Assembly: GCA_037577475.1 (NCBI GenBank)
Contig: CM075189.1
Span: 14,724,339 to 14,788,338, forward strand
Direction: 5' to 3'
DNA from: Chaunax sp. Z400
Lineage: Eukaryota; Chordata; Actinopteri; Lophiiformes; Chaunacidae
DNA: 64,000 nucleotides
The notes under the pieces are model-generated. The model had not been told where the DNA came from and made no database searches. It worked only from the letters and a program-made list of their open reading frames with translations. Each line of letters begins with the position of its first letter. Position 1 is the stretch's first letter. Positions 25,801 through 38,700 of this stretch are shown piece after piece. A program made the translations under genes and the position numbers.

Positions 25801-28268
25801 ACAACTCAAAAATACCCTCATCCCAAAATATTTCTATGCATATGTGACAGACTGAAGATAGAAAAGAAATGAAGCCGGTGAAACAGATATTTTTACCTTT
25901 ATTTACTCGGCTGAGAGTTTGTATGTGTGTGTTTGTGAGGGCAGCTCCTCGTTTCTTGTAGTAGGAGTGTGTATAATTTCTGGGCGTGTGACAAATCGGG
26001 GCCCTCGGCTCTGTGATAGAGGGAACCAGGACCATCTAGTTTGCATTATTCATGAGGAGTGGGAATGTCGAGCTGTGATATGGTGTCTACTACCATGACA
26101 ACGCTACAGCAAGATTGTCAAGTTGTACAAGCTCGCGCATTCTCCCATCTGAACCCACAAGCAGTGGTCATTTTTGATTACGTTTGAACCAATTAAATAC
26201 AAGCTGTATAGATTATAGTGCATGTATTTTCAGAGACTAGTACACCGGATGAAAAACACTATCATTGAAGTGGTGCAGATGTTGGTTGTTATTTGCAGAC
26301 AAACAGCGCACTCTTCTGGTCCACCTTTTAAATTTTAAATTCCATGCATTACACTGCAGGCTGCTTTTATAACTATACCCATTCATTATGTTTTGTATGG
26401 AGATTTATGATCTTAAAGTTTTAAAAAAAGAGAGCATAGAACCACTTAATTATGTCATTATCTCAGTCTGCCTATGATGTTGCCAGGGGTGACTCTTTTC
26501 ACATTCTGAATTACTGCTTCTTCTTTTTTTTTCATCAAATGGTATAAATGGAAATGCATCTCATGTTTTATTCATAGCATATTAATCTTATTTAAAGTTT
26601 TGAAAAATGCAACAAAATCCATGCAACTATAATGAAAATGAGGCACATGTTTTACTTACAGGAGAAATAGCTGGAGCAGCATCCATCCCCACAGCACAAG
26701 CCTCATTTCTTCTTGTTATGGGTCTGTGGTGCTCAGCGAGTCGGAGAATTTTATTATAAAATGAAACAGAGAAATTAAATGAATTAAAATAGTTAAAAAA
26801 ACGAGAGTTGGGACACGCGCTGTTCTGACGTCTCTGGATACACAAGACAATACAAAACAAGCAAATAAAAGCAAGGGGAGACTTCAGCATCTCTTTTATT
26901 AATTCTGACACGCTGCGGTCAGATAGAAAAGTATGAGAGTTACACTTTTCAAGTTGCTTCCATGACTTGTGCAAACACTAGATGGTATCTGGGGAAAATC
27001 CTCTGAAGGAGATGGAAAAGAAAGGAAAAAAAATGCAGAAGAAATGAATAAGTGCATTTAAACCTAGGTGTTGATTCTTTATGCAGTATTTATTGATTCC
27101 CAGCTTCGTATAAACTGGATGTTGAGGCATAAACATAGTACATTTGAACAAAAATATAACCAATATTTACAATTATTGTATTAAAAATACAAAAACAACT
27201 GATACATACTCCACCAATTGTCTTTTTAAAAGACATACAGGTCAAAGTAGTACGAGAAAGAATGAAGAAAAGAAGGTCGTCACCAGCTAAATGTACATTT
27301 CTCACTGACATCACACATCAAACGCAGTAGCAGTTCTACCTACTACACTTATCTTTACGCTTGTACATTTTTGTGCAACTTTTTGTTTTTAGAAATAGGA
27401 CTCGGCCTGCTAATATGCACATTATCTTCAGAGTTGAACGAAAGTGAATGATGCATGTCACCACTGTAGTACAAACCAATTATCAACAATCTATCTGCAG
27501 CCATTACAAAAAAGGTACGATAACAAAGAAACCAGGAGATCATTAGTGTGTAGTCACAGAACACAGTGGGAAACACTGCACTCATTCATCTTTTTCTCAG
27601 TCTGTAGGTTCTAAGACTGATCAATGTGATCAGTGCCACTCAGTGACAGAAGGAAACAAAAGTTCATAATTGGATCTCTAATCATTCAGATTGGCAGCCT
27701 TGAAAAAATTTCTTCATATGTCAACTTCCCCACCGGAGTCAAAGAAAAAAAAAAAAAAAAAGTTCAGTCGCTTCCGTTGATGACGAGTAAAGGTGGAAAA
27801 CCAGATGCAGGTGTTAGCGATATACATACAGCATCGATTGGGCTGATGTCTGTAACAAGGGGAGAAGAGTTTCTGAGCACAACAGGAGGATGGGAGCAGG
27901 ACCAAAACTAATCTGAAGTGTAACATGTAATGGCCACAGAGAGTCTGATGATGCCGCCTGAAGCCATGTGAGAATAAAAAAAGAAAATGTTTGGCTTCGT
28001 CTTGTACCGAGTCTTAATACATGAAAAGAAAAAAGAAAAAAAAAGTCTGGGCAAGTATCTTGAATAAGGCATTTCACTTCACTATTGCTTGATTCAAGAC
28101 TGTTCTTGAAACAAGGTGATTTGTGATGGGAACGACGATGCAAAGAAACGTATGCAATCATGGCATCATAAGGCGCTTTGGACATTCACAAAATGTGGCG
28201 TATGTTCAGGTTGGAAAAAAGCCAAATCTGAATTTGTGGATATTTTTTTGAAAGGATATATAAGCGTA
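22841..28268. other. Gene-free flank downstream of rapgef2
   Basis: No protein gene recognised. In human, RAPGEF2 is followed by a long gene-poor interval, so this may be the equivalent desert and could hold regulatory elements. The distal 3' UTR of rapgef2 may reach to about 27.1 kb. Confidence 0.5.
23097..23268. promoter_or_regulatory. Promoter-like motif cluster (CCAAT, TATA, CRE)
   Basis: ATTGG/CCAAT elements occur near 23099, 23147 and 23263-23267. TATAAATA is at 23210-23217 and a full CRE, TGACGTCA, at 23237-23244. Read on the minus strand the order is CCAAT, CRE, then a TATTTATA-type box, with roughly 25-bp spacings. On the plus strand the TATA match is better but the CRE lies downstream. 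No transcript or protein could be tied to it. Confidence 0.35.
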
Positions 28269-28448
28269 TTTATTATAAGACTCTGTACAAGATCATTTGT
28301 AAAAGGTTGACAGTTACACTCACATTTTTACACATTGGCAGCTTCTGAAATATGCTGATGATTACCACCCTTTGCTTACTGTTCACAGTTTGTAGTTTGA
28401 TTCATAAAATCCCGTCTGATTGTAGCAGTTCCCGCCAGCGTCCGCGAA

Positions 28449-28460
28449 CACGTGACGTCA
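28449..28460. promoter_or_regulatory. Overlapping E-box and CRE
   Basis: CACGTGACGTCA joins a CACGTG E-box (USF/MYC/CLOCK type) to a full CRE (TGACGTCA). It sits in a short CpG-containing patch (about 28430-28500) inside otherwise AT-rich DNA, about 1.25 kb beyond the rapgef2 stop. Confidence 0.4.
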
Positions 28461-28864
28461 GCTTTTAATTTGGGCGAAAAGGGTGAACCCTCCGGGGTTT
28501 AATCTTCTCTGCTGCAGCTGCACTTTGTGATTTTGTTATCTTGTGTGTTTTCCGATGCTCCGATATGATGGAGCTCAACACATTCGCTCAGTTTTCGGTA
28601 GGTGGTCGATCAGCTCTGTGCTTCTTTTTTTTTTTGCCATCACCTACAGACCAGTTACACAACACTATACTGTCAATGTAACAGCTAGAAACAGGATGAT
28701 GAAAAGACTTTGATATCACCAGACGAGCTCCAAGGTGGGATAACAGGAAGATATGGTTGTCTCATACCCTGGTATCCTGGCTAAATGTCTGGTAACATCT
28801 ACAGTTGTGCTGAAAGTGCTATATTTAAAAAATGAGTTGTGTTTTTATGTATGTACTGGTACAT

Positions 28865-28866
28865 AT

Positions 28867-28902
<36 letters not shown>
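28865..28902. repeat. (GT)n(GA)n microsatellite
   Basis: GT units run into GA units within the presumed rapgef2 3' UTR or downstream flank. Confidence 0.95.
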
Positions 28903-28903
<1 letters not shown>

Positions 28904-29419
28904 TCAGTACACTGTGCATTCTGGGCTCTCCTCTTAGCTTTGATTTGAACCAACACTTGATAAGCTTTCCATGTGAGACATGAGATAATACTGGATTGAA
29001 AGTTCAAACACTTAACAACAGATGGGTTGTTTCAGTCCAGGCAGAGAAATGCGCTGACTTGGGTTCTCTTTTCAGCCCTCAGAGTGCAATAAAAAAAATA
29101 AAATAAAAAAAACAACAACAAAAAAATCTAGTGGGAAAAGTAAGAGTCGAGCCAATCGATGTTTCTCTCCGTCTTCAAACAATTTGAGTCTGTTATCTTC
29201 CTTTCGTTTGTTCTGTTTTTGTTTTTTTTAGAAAGTAGAAAATGAGAAAGTGCAGATGAAGCTCAACACGTTGTGATGCTGTTGTGTTAACAGGTGGGTT
29301 TGGGGGTCTTACCACTGGTCTAGGGAACCGCTCCCATTAATAACAGCAACATCTATGTGGTTTTGTGTATATGCAGCCAGGTTGACCCACTGGCACCAGT
29401 AAGGTTTCTGTAGTCTGTT

Positions 29420-29430
29420 TTTATTTTATT
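29420..29430 (-). terminator. Candidate polyadenylation signals, rapgef2
   Basis: Two overlapping AATAAA hexamers on the minus strand lie about 280 nt after the stop codon, followed by G/T-containing sequence on the transcript strand. Later candidates are at 28269-28274 and 27089-27094. Assigned from hexamer and position only. Confidence 0.35.
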
Positions 29431-29708
29431 TTTTCCAAAGTGCCAGGCATTTTGTCATTGTCTTTGACCTTCTCTCCATCTCTTCTTCACAGTATTTTTT
29501 TTTTTTGCATGCAGGGTCATTCAACCCCCTGTGATGCTTTAAGGCAGGGGAGGGAGACGAGCAGAGGAATCCACCGACAGGGAGGGAGAGCCAACAGGAG
29601 GCAGGCAGGCACGTACGTAACTGATGTCTGTCTGTCAGTCCCTTTAATCCTGCCCATACAAACCAGGTGGACTTCAAGTTACTGCAAAAGGATGTCCGCT
29701 GTTGTCCC

Positions 29709-29734
29709 TCAGACCGCTGACACCTGTTCATCCT
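29709..29734 (-). CDS. rapgef2: rapgef2 final coding exon 24 (stop codon)
   Basis: The acceptor tttccacag precedes AG GAT GAA, giving EDEQVSAV and a TGA stop at 29709-29711. These residues equal the human C-terminus. The SAV end is a class I type PDZ-binding motif, through which mammalian RAPGEF2 binds MAGI-family scaffolds. The 3' UTR continues to lower coordinates. Confidence 0.9.
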
Positions 29735-32700
29735 CTGTGGAAAGACAGAAGACAGAGAGGTTACAATGAATGTGGACATGACAGGGAGAAAATATGGTTG
29801 AAAATGTCCTTCAGTGAATGCTTAAAACTAAAAAGAGCAGCAGCTGCAGGGTTTAGTTTGAATGAAATCCTGCTTTCTTATAGGTTATACTTCCAAACAT
29901 TCCCAGAGCATGCCGTCATTTTTTTTCTTGATTTCCTGCCTTCCATTCATGTCAGTATAATATGAATGTAAACTTGCAGCAACCTGAAATTGTTCCAGTT
30001 GCACAGCTGCTGCATTGCAGTTCTACTTGATGTGCACTGGAGCATCTTTAGTTGTCACGTTTCCAAGATAGTTTTGAGTTGATTTCTGGCTTTTTTTCTT
30101 TTGTATTTTATATCTATAGTTAATACATTTTTGCAGCTCATTTCCACTGGGTGATGGATGTTCAGTGGTTGTTGTATACTCAGCTTAATTACACAACTAT
30201 TATTATTATTATTGGTTTGGAAACATTATGACAAAATGTTGCAGGGTCTGTTAGGGTTTAATTTTCATATTGTTCTAAAATGAACACAAAAGAATTAGTT
30301 GAAAATGGCAGAAAAATATTCTAAGAACTCATGACTTGGAAATGTGTTGGCATTTTTTTTTTATTTCTGTGCATTTCAGTAAATATACTGTTTGATTTAT
30401 ATGTGCTACAAAAATATTTTTTAGTTTAACTCCTTTAACGGCGGTGTTTTTGTTAATGTGGAAACCACAGTTGTCCCCTGTGTGTATAAAACGTGCTGCT
30501 ATGATAAAACAGAAACCATCAGAGTCACTGTAGGCGGGTCAGGTGGGTGCTGGTGCAGGAGGATGGAGGTGCATGTTTGCAGGCATCGAGTTTGATTGCA
30601 TGAGTGAGAGGAGCTTAATGACACTGCGCCTGCTGATGGATGCTGTTCAGCACAGTGTGTGAGACGGAGAGAGAGGAGCAGAATGTGTGGTGGTGAGTTT
30701 CTGGTCTGACCAGTATGACTCATGCATGATGACGTATTGTGGGGTTAAAAGGTGAGGGTCCCACTCCAAATGAACAGTTCCCAGATCATAAATAGTAAAT
30801 GACTGAATAGCAGTTCTTTGTTTTGTTGTTTGTTTTTTTGAGAAATGTGATTTGGCGTGGGGCCGATCCTCCTGGTGCTGTGGAAAGTTGTGTGAAGGAA
30901 TGATCTCAGTCCAAGTGTGTGTTCCTGTTCACATGCAGGTTCATTGGAGTGGAGGGGGGGGGCAACCTGATAAATGAGTTTTTACCTGCCTTGGGGAGAG
31001 GGGCCCTGCCTGTCAACCCCCGTACACACACTGTCATGGTCTGGGAGTCTCAGGTGTATGCTGTGCCACTGGCTTTGGCTTCCTCAGAGCGATTAGTTTG
31101 GAAGACAAGGACTCACCCTCCCCTTCCTCCTCAGCCTCGTGCTCTTCGGCCGGTGAGCGTGTGCGGTGGAGGCCGCCCGGCCGCTGTTTTGCCCCCTGGT
31201 GGGCCTGGTGGGAGTCGGGCGACTGAGTGACCATGCGCGAGCGCTGCAGGGCTGTGGTGTAGTCCGGTGGCCGGCGGCCTGTGTGGGTCGCCGTAGACGT
31301 GGGAACAGACGGGGCCAGGTGCTGCCCTTCAGCAAGGTCGGAGATGGACAGGGCGGTGTATCCGGGGGGAGTCGGAGGAGGCTCGCGGTAACGGCTTTCT
31401 TTCCGCGCTGATGGGACACAAAAGAATTGAAAATGATGAAGAAAATGATGATGAAAGCCCTTCTAGAATCTAAATCTTGACTGCTTTTAATGCAGCCATT
31501 TCTTTTTTTTTGGTACAGAAATGAGGAGAAATGAGGAGAGAGGAGAGATTAAAGCAACAATTGTCGCCAGGCAGAATTGCTGTGATTAAATAGTCTTTTA
31601 GTCAACCCGTCATCAGGAAACACCAGTGGAAACTTTTTAAAACATTTTTGGGAAACACTTTGCTTTCTTGCTGAGAATGAGATGAGAACTTTCATGTCTG
31701 TGTGTTAAATATGAGGTTGGTTATCTGAGCTGAGCCGGAAACAGGGGGAAACACGTGTCCAACGTTAACCTCTAACTCTCACTGATTAACATGTTATATC
31801 CTGTTTGTTTGATCCATACAAAGACTTGACACATTGTGGTTTAATGGGAGATTCTGTACCAGACAGTTTCCTCTTGTCATACGTTTTTCTACACTTTTTT
31901 CTGCTCTTCCACATCCTGTCTTGTGATAAAAATGCTGTGCCTGAAAGACTAAATAAGTTTCCTTCAAATAAATTGACCAGTAAGCAGTTAAAGCAATAGG
32001 ATTGTAAGCTGCAGTCACTCACAGATCAGGCCTTTACCCCCAGCGGTGATGGGGGATGGGGTGGGTCGGCCGAGCTGCTTGGCCTCCTCTGACCCAGTGG
32101 ATGTGATGCTACTTGTTTCTGGGTCAGCGTTGACGTCCTTTCCGCCTCTCCTTTTAATGGTGCCGGTATCTCCCTCAGAGTCTTCTCCCCAGTAGGCAGC
32201 CGAGGATGAGGAGGAACTGGCGGATGCCCAGCTCCCCCTGGCCTGGGCTGCCCACAGCGCGGCAGGCCCCCCTAATAAGGCCTCCGGTCCACCAGGAGCG
32301 AGGCCTCCGATGCCACCTCCACCTCCACCTCCACCAAAGGCCAAAGTTTCCCAGCTGCGGCCCTGCTGCATGGTCTGGATATTGTCGTGGGAACCAGACG
32401 AGCAGGAAGTCCAGGAGCCGCGTCCGCTGTCTGCGGCATCGAGGGAAACGCGGTCACCTTGATCCTGAGTCAGCTCCTCTGAACTGGGTGAGGAGAGAAC
32501 TGTAGGGCAGCCGGTGTAGATGCTACGACAGTCCTGCATCGATGAATATGATCTGTGATATGATAAAAAACAGTTTGATGGTCAGAAGTCAACCAACCAA
32601 CTAGGAAATTAGTGTCCAAGTACACAGATGCCTTGCTACTGGAAAAACTCAATTTGTGCCGATGTGGATAGACCACATTTGGGGCTCCGACAAAGCATGA

Positions 32701-35700
32701 GTGAAAGTTCATTGGATTGTGTCCTGCAGTTTACGAGATCACAGTGCACAGATCACATCCCATGGACGGACAAGGGTAACCAGATATGGTGCCTTTGGCA
32801 GGGGCACAAAAAACGTTGTGAGTATTCCTACCCAAGGCTGTACTGGTCAGGGTCAGTGGTGGCTCTTCGTTCCAGCCGCTGCCCACCGATGTGTGACTCC
32901 CCGACTCCTCCAGAGTGACGGAGTCTCCTCTCCTCCTGGGCCATGTCGAAGGAGGAGTTACTGATGAGGCTGGAGCGAGACGAGATCTCGCTGTGGCCAG
33001 AGTCTGAGTAGGTGTCTCCCGTACGGTTGTAACCTGGAGTGAGGAGGAGAAGGGGATTTGTAAAAGATGTTCAGCAGTCAAGTAGATCAAGATTCAATTA
33101 AAATCCTCCAAAACCTTATAAGGCTCGACCCTAAAGCCAGAAGTAAGATAAAGCCCTATCATGACCCCCTGTATGGTGAATGCAACTATGTTCCTAAACA
33201 AAGCTCAAAAAGTAAAAAATAACCTTTGGAGAGAAAAGTTGTTTTTAACGGTCATCATAAATCTCTAACTCACATATTTTATGTCAGTTGTATTTTTAAA
33301 CGAGGCATCACGAAGACTGCAGGGCTAATTGTAGAGTGCAATTTCCAAGTAAGCCAACCAGATCTTTGGGGATAAGTGCATTAGAACTGAGATGGCAGTA
33401 AAGTATGAGATTAAGGCTTTCAACACAACGCTGAAGAGTGTGGAAAAGTTTAGATAATTAGTGTGAAGGGACTGGAAATAGCACAACAAAGTCTGTGAAA
33501 GCCTAAAAAAAATATATAAATCACTGGTGCAGACTGCTGACACATGGAAGTACATATTTTCGGGTTATACACAGCTGTCACTGTAGCACTTACTGTAGCT
33601 CAGCTACAGAGTTTGAATAGCCTTGTGGACACATTTAGTCGCTACCAGGATAAATCACCTCAGTAACGGCTTCTATCATCCTATAATTCTGTCTGAAGAA
33701 AGGAGAAAACGGTTTAACTGGAGCTCATATCTCCAAAACTCTATGAGTCATGGAAAAAATAATGTAGATGAATAAATAGCACTACAGTAGAAGAAAGATA
33801 TATATTTTGATAGTGGAGTGAACTGCCTTATAAATGATTTTTTAGATAGCTTTGACTATAAAGATGTGGACTGATTCCCCACTGGGTGACTTACTTAAGC
33901 TAAAGCCGAAGGGGAGACACGTGGACTCACAGGACCTTTGAGGTTCCAAGTTAATTGAAGCAGCAGCACCAGAACTCTAAAGAGAGTCATGTGGTCTACA
34001 ATCATATAATCCAGTCCCAGCAGCTTCTGATTCTCGTCAGAGCCATTTGCATAATGATGAAGTTAAACACTGTATGGTTTTTTTTCCCAGATCAACTTTT
34101 TTCTTATCAAAGTCAGCCATTAATTACAGTTTGTGTAGCACATAGCAAAAATAAAATGATGGCTTGTACTTATTTTGAGTACACTGTGTACATTAACATT
34201 TTAAAGCTATCTCGACATCTAACAATGAAAAAGGGCTGCATCAGTACAACCACTGACAGCTGCTGAGGCTGAACAATCACCGATCAATCACTGGATATAC
34301 CACAAATGTCTGTGAGAAATATAGGAAAACCCCAGTGCTTTCTGGGAAATGTAGAGTAACAGCATGGGACAGCACTGGCTTAATCCAATAATTATTAGAC
34401 ACAACTTAAAATTTATAACTTAAAACACAAGTCTTACAGCTTAGACTTGTTTTCAATGCACATGACTCAGTTCTCACTGTAATACTAACAACATTTGATT
34501 GACTGAAGGTGGGTTTGAGTGGTGGTTCAGGTGTTTAAATTACTGAATGTAAGGACTTTCAGAATTCCACCCTGCTTTTTTCCACTTTAAACACTGTATT
34601 GATTTTAGCGCCTTTCTTTTCTTAATCTGCAATAATCTCCATGGTAACAAAACCGGCATGGAAGAATCAAGGTGTGAAATAACTTGAGTCCACTTTTGAA
34701 GAAAAAAAAATACCCTTACCCAATAACATATCTGAAACAAAATGCAATGCATGCTGGGAGCCACCAGGTGGCATTTGTGACACATCATGTCTGATGGAAG
34801 AAGCCTGGAGAATGTGTGTGAGTGTGAGAGGGAGGGAGGGAGGATTATTGGCTTACCCTTCTTGGGTGAGCTCTGAGGGGAGGTGGGAGGGGAAGAGAGC
34901 TGGGAGGAGGCGTTGGACACGGTGTCCTCTGGCTGTCTGCGGTGCCTTTCGCTCCCCTCCTCGGAGAGAGAGAGGATCTTCTTCAGAGACTGAGGGGAAC
35001 TGGTGCCTGTGGACATTTTTGAGAAGATGAGTATGAGATTAGCATGAGAAACACTGCCATCCGCCTCAAGGCTGCTGGGATGCTAAACTGCATTGTCTGG
35101 CATTTATTTATTTATTTATTTCACTTTTTTTTTTTTTTTTGCATTTGCTTGTTGTCAGACAAGCCTCTAGGTGGCAGCACCGTCATAAAGAGGTTGAGAA
35201 ATGCTGGCTCTGCTATTGTCCACAAATAACAGGAGGAAGCAAAAAAAAAAAGAAAAAGGCAATGGTGGTCTTATTTCCCCTCAGTCCATAACAACACTGT
35301 AATATAATATTATCAGCAACACTATATCATCTATACATTCTTGTATGGACAATTTCAACTACTATTATATTAAGGTAACAGTAGCTTTGAATGAGAGATT
35401 TTAGCTTAATATAACTCGACATGTCCCTAACAATGAAATATTAGTCGACCTGTCACAAGATCAGTCAATTTAAGTTAATAACAATGTGACATCTAAAGAG
35501 ATGTATACATATTTCTTAATGCAAAAATCTATTTCTCTGATATACAACCTAAAAAAATTAAGGTAAATAAAAATACTGTCTGGAGTTTTACATTCAAACT
35601 TCCAGAACTCATTAGTACAAATTCAGAAAGCTTTATGTTACCAAAAGGTGGCAGATCCTTGACTGGCACTTTCTTTCGGGATGGGTAAAGGGCCACGGCG

Positions 35701-38700
35701 GGGACCTGGAGGGCCTGGTTTCCTTTGGCCAACTGGCCCCTCTGTGCGCTGGCGGCTCTGGACACGACTGGGGAGGTATCTGGTCGTTTCCCACCGGCAT
35801 TTTTGGGCACTGATTGGGATGAGAGTGAGTGAATTACAATTATCAAGTTAAATTTGCAACTTTCGACCTTTATGGATAGGCAGGAATTTTCTATTTAAGA
35901 AAACGACTGGTGATGGATAGTAAGATAGTTACAGGGATCAAAACTGTGTGTTTGCTTGCCTGAGAGTCTCTTTGAACACTTGCACCATCTTTCTATAAGT
36001 GCATTAGGAGCAAGTGGAATTGGCATCAACTACTGGAAAGTGGCCTAGTGTTTCCTTAGGCAAGAGTGAGAGTCTTCTTACTTCAGTGGTCCTACATTCT
36101 CTGCTATAAATCTAGGGAACATGCATGTGTCTCAAGAGAAATGTGCAACTTAAACAAAACGAAGAACTCAACACTTAATTCTACATATATCTTAGAAAGG
36201 ATGACTCTGCAGGGACATGAGACTGTCCTTTATCACACTCACATGTACTGATGGAGGGTTCGCACTGCATCGAGAGCGTCTGCAGACTCTCCTCGTTTGT
36301 TTCCAGGCTCAGTTTGGAGAGGTACTGTTTGACCTTCCTGGCCATCTGGGCGTCCTCGTAAAGCTTTTTGGCGTTCAGGAAGGAGCTCCGTCGCACCCGC
36401 TTCTTGTGCCCGCCTGTCTGAGTGACGTCGAGCACTGCTGCATTGGCACTACCCTGGCTTAAGGACCTGATCGCACACACAGGCACCCACACAGCAACAT
36501 GCACAGGTTTGCAGGCACGAAAGCCGACAAAGACGAACAAAAACAAATAGAATAGAGAAAGAATTATTAAAGTACTTCGCCGGTGTTTAAATGAGCCTGT
36601 ATTTAAGTAGAATTGTACAGGTAATGCTAGTGGGCTACACAGGGGGTATGGTATGTAAACTTGGACATGCAGAGAGCAGCTTTGGGAATCTCTCTTAACT
36701 CCAAAACATTCCAGACATTCCAGGTAGCAGAAGTTGGGGGTAGGGTTGGGGGGGGCTTTTGTAAAACAATAAGGGAGTAGAAAGGAGTAATCGTACGACT
36801 GTAGCAAGGCCGTGGTTTACATTTCTGTGGTTTGAGTCAGAACTGGAAGTAGGAGTAGTAAAAGCTTTACTTAGATGGTCTCAGACCAACAGCACACAAA
36901 ACGATGGGCTTCAGTGTTACTCGTTTAGAAATCAGGTTTGTTTTTATCAGTGGGAAAATATTTATATAGGCTTTCATTTCTAACAAGGAGCTTTTAGTAA
37001 CTTTTAGTTACTTTTACTTAAAAAATGCTTCTGAAATAATCCATCAAAATGTAGAATTTCTGTTATAAACAAATATGGATGCACATATTTGTACAAAGAA
37101 AAAGAAAAACATTTATGTGTCATTATTACTTTCGTATTGAAGGTCATGTATCCAAGACTCACATCTTCTAATTTTATAGAAAACACTCATAATTCCAAGA
37201 TGGATTTCTTATAATCCCAAGACGCTAAGTCATAATTATGAGATACAGACGACGTAATAACCAGAAATGTTTTCCTATTTTTCTTTTGTGAATATAATAT
37301 GCTTCCATGTGTTTCCCATTAAATGCTGATGTCTTGTTTGACCACAAGAATGTAAAGCATGATGAAAAATTATATATATATATACTGTACATTCAGAATT
37401 TCTGGCTGTCTGGAGGATTGAAACAGATAAAACAAAATTCTGAAATCTAATTCTGAAAACTGAAGCTGCATGCATATAGTTAGTTCAAACAACATGGGAA
37501 GGTCACATTTGCTGATGTGAGGTTTGAATCCAATATAAAGAACATGTTTTTATTTTTTTTATTTTCAAGCCAAGGCTGCACAGATTTAACATTATTACAC
37601 AAGAGCTTGGTGACTTTTTTTGCTGTGGTTTATGAAAGAGTTACTAAGGTGTATCAACTTTAGTACAAAATGTGAAATAGTCCAGTGTGACCTAACATCA
37701 GCATAAGTGACCCTTGTTTCATTCAGTGGCCTTCAGTTAGGGGTCAGGCAGTGTTAGTGGGCAAATTCAACTCATACTGGTTCATGGAAACAAGCTCTCA
37801 GCAAAGAGGCACACAAACTGGCAGGAAAAAAAAAAAAAAGAGTCGTGGCGCAGGGAGGGCAAAAGGTTGTAGGGTTACCAAACTTACCCTAAACTTCTCC
37901 ACTTCTTCTTCCTAAAGGGTGGGTGCCATGAATAGAGAAGCATGGAGGGAAAAGGGTGGAAAGTAGAGAAAGAGAAAAGAGGACAAAGCTTAGGACGGGA
38001 AAGACCACCAAGATCACCAAAGAGAAGCAATTTCACCAAAGACCCACGTGAAAGTCAGAGCAGAGGGAATCAAATGGTATCACCACTAAGAAGTGACATC
38101 ATTAGACAAAGACACACTTTCACGGGAGCACTGTACAAATCTGAAGCCAACTATGTGTGTAGGGGAACAGTTGCCAGAGGGGAACAGCTGCATGAGAGAA
38201 AAGCGTGATGCAGAAGTATTTAATGAATCTATGTGAACTGGCTAACCCCGCAGAGCTTGGTTAGTCATCCAAGTGCTGACTGGTCTTACAGGGAGAGCAA
38301 AAGGATCTTTATTAATCTGATCTCTGGCTTCTTTTTTCGGAATGGTGTCTTACCTGGTCCGGAACATGAGGGCCGGGTCCATGTTCACGGAGGCCATGCG
38401 ACCAACATGGCGAATTTCTTTGGCAATCATCCTCAGCTTCTCAAAATTCACCAGGCCGTCCACTTTAGAGTCATTTCCTGAGAAAATAGGGGAAGAGAGA
38501 AAGTGAGAAAACCAATTACTCACAGATTACACTGCTGACAAAACAAATATCGGTCAGGAGGACTGCAGCAATAAACACCAAACACTACCATACAAAGCCA
38601 CAGCTATGAATCTGCTTCAGGTTAAGAAAGGACAATAACCTGATATTTCTTTGTTATACAATACAAATTAATATGAAAAAGAAGTGGGTTCCAAGGAAAC

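Larger units (their letters stand above)
28269..29708 (-). other. rapgef2: Presumed rapgef2 3' UTR
   Basis: No coding signal is seen after the stop. Minus-strand AATAAA hexamers occur at 29420-29430 (two overlapping), 28269-28274 and, further out, 27089-27094. The end of the transcript is not determined; the first pair would give a 3' UTR of roughly 300 nt and the others 1.4-2.6 kb. The segment also contains a GT/GA microsatellite at 28865-28902. Confidence 0.35.
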
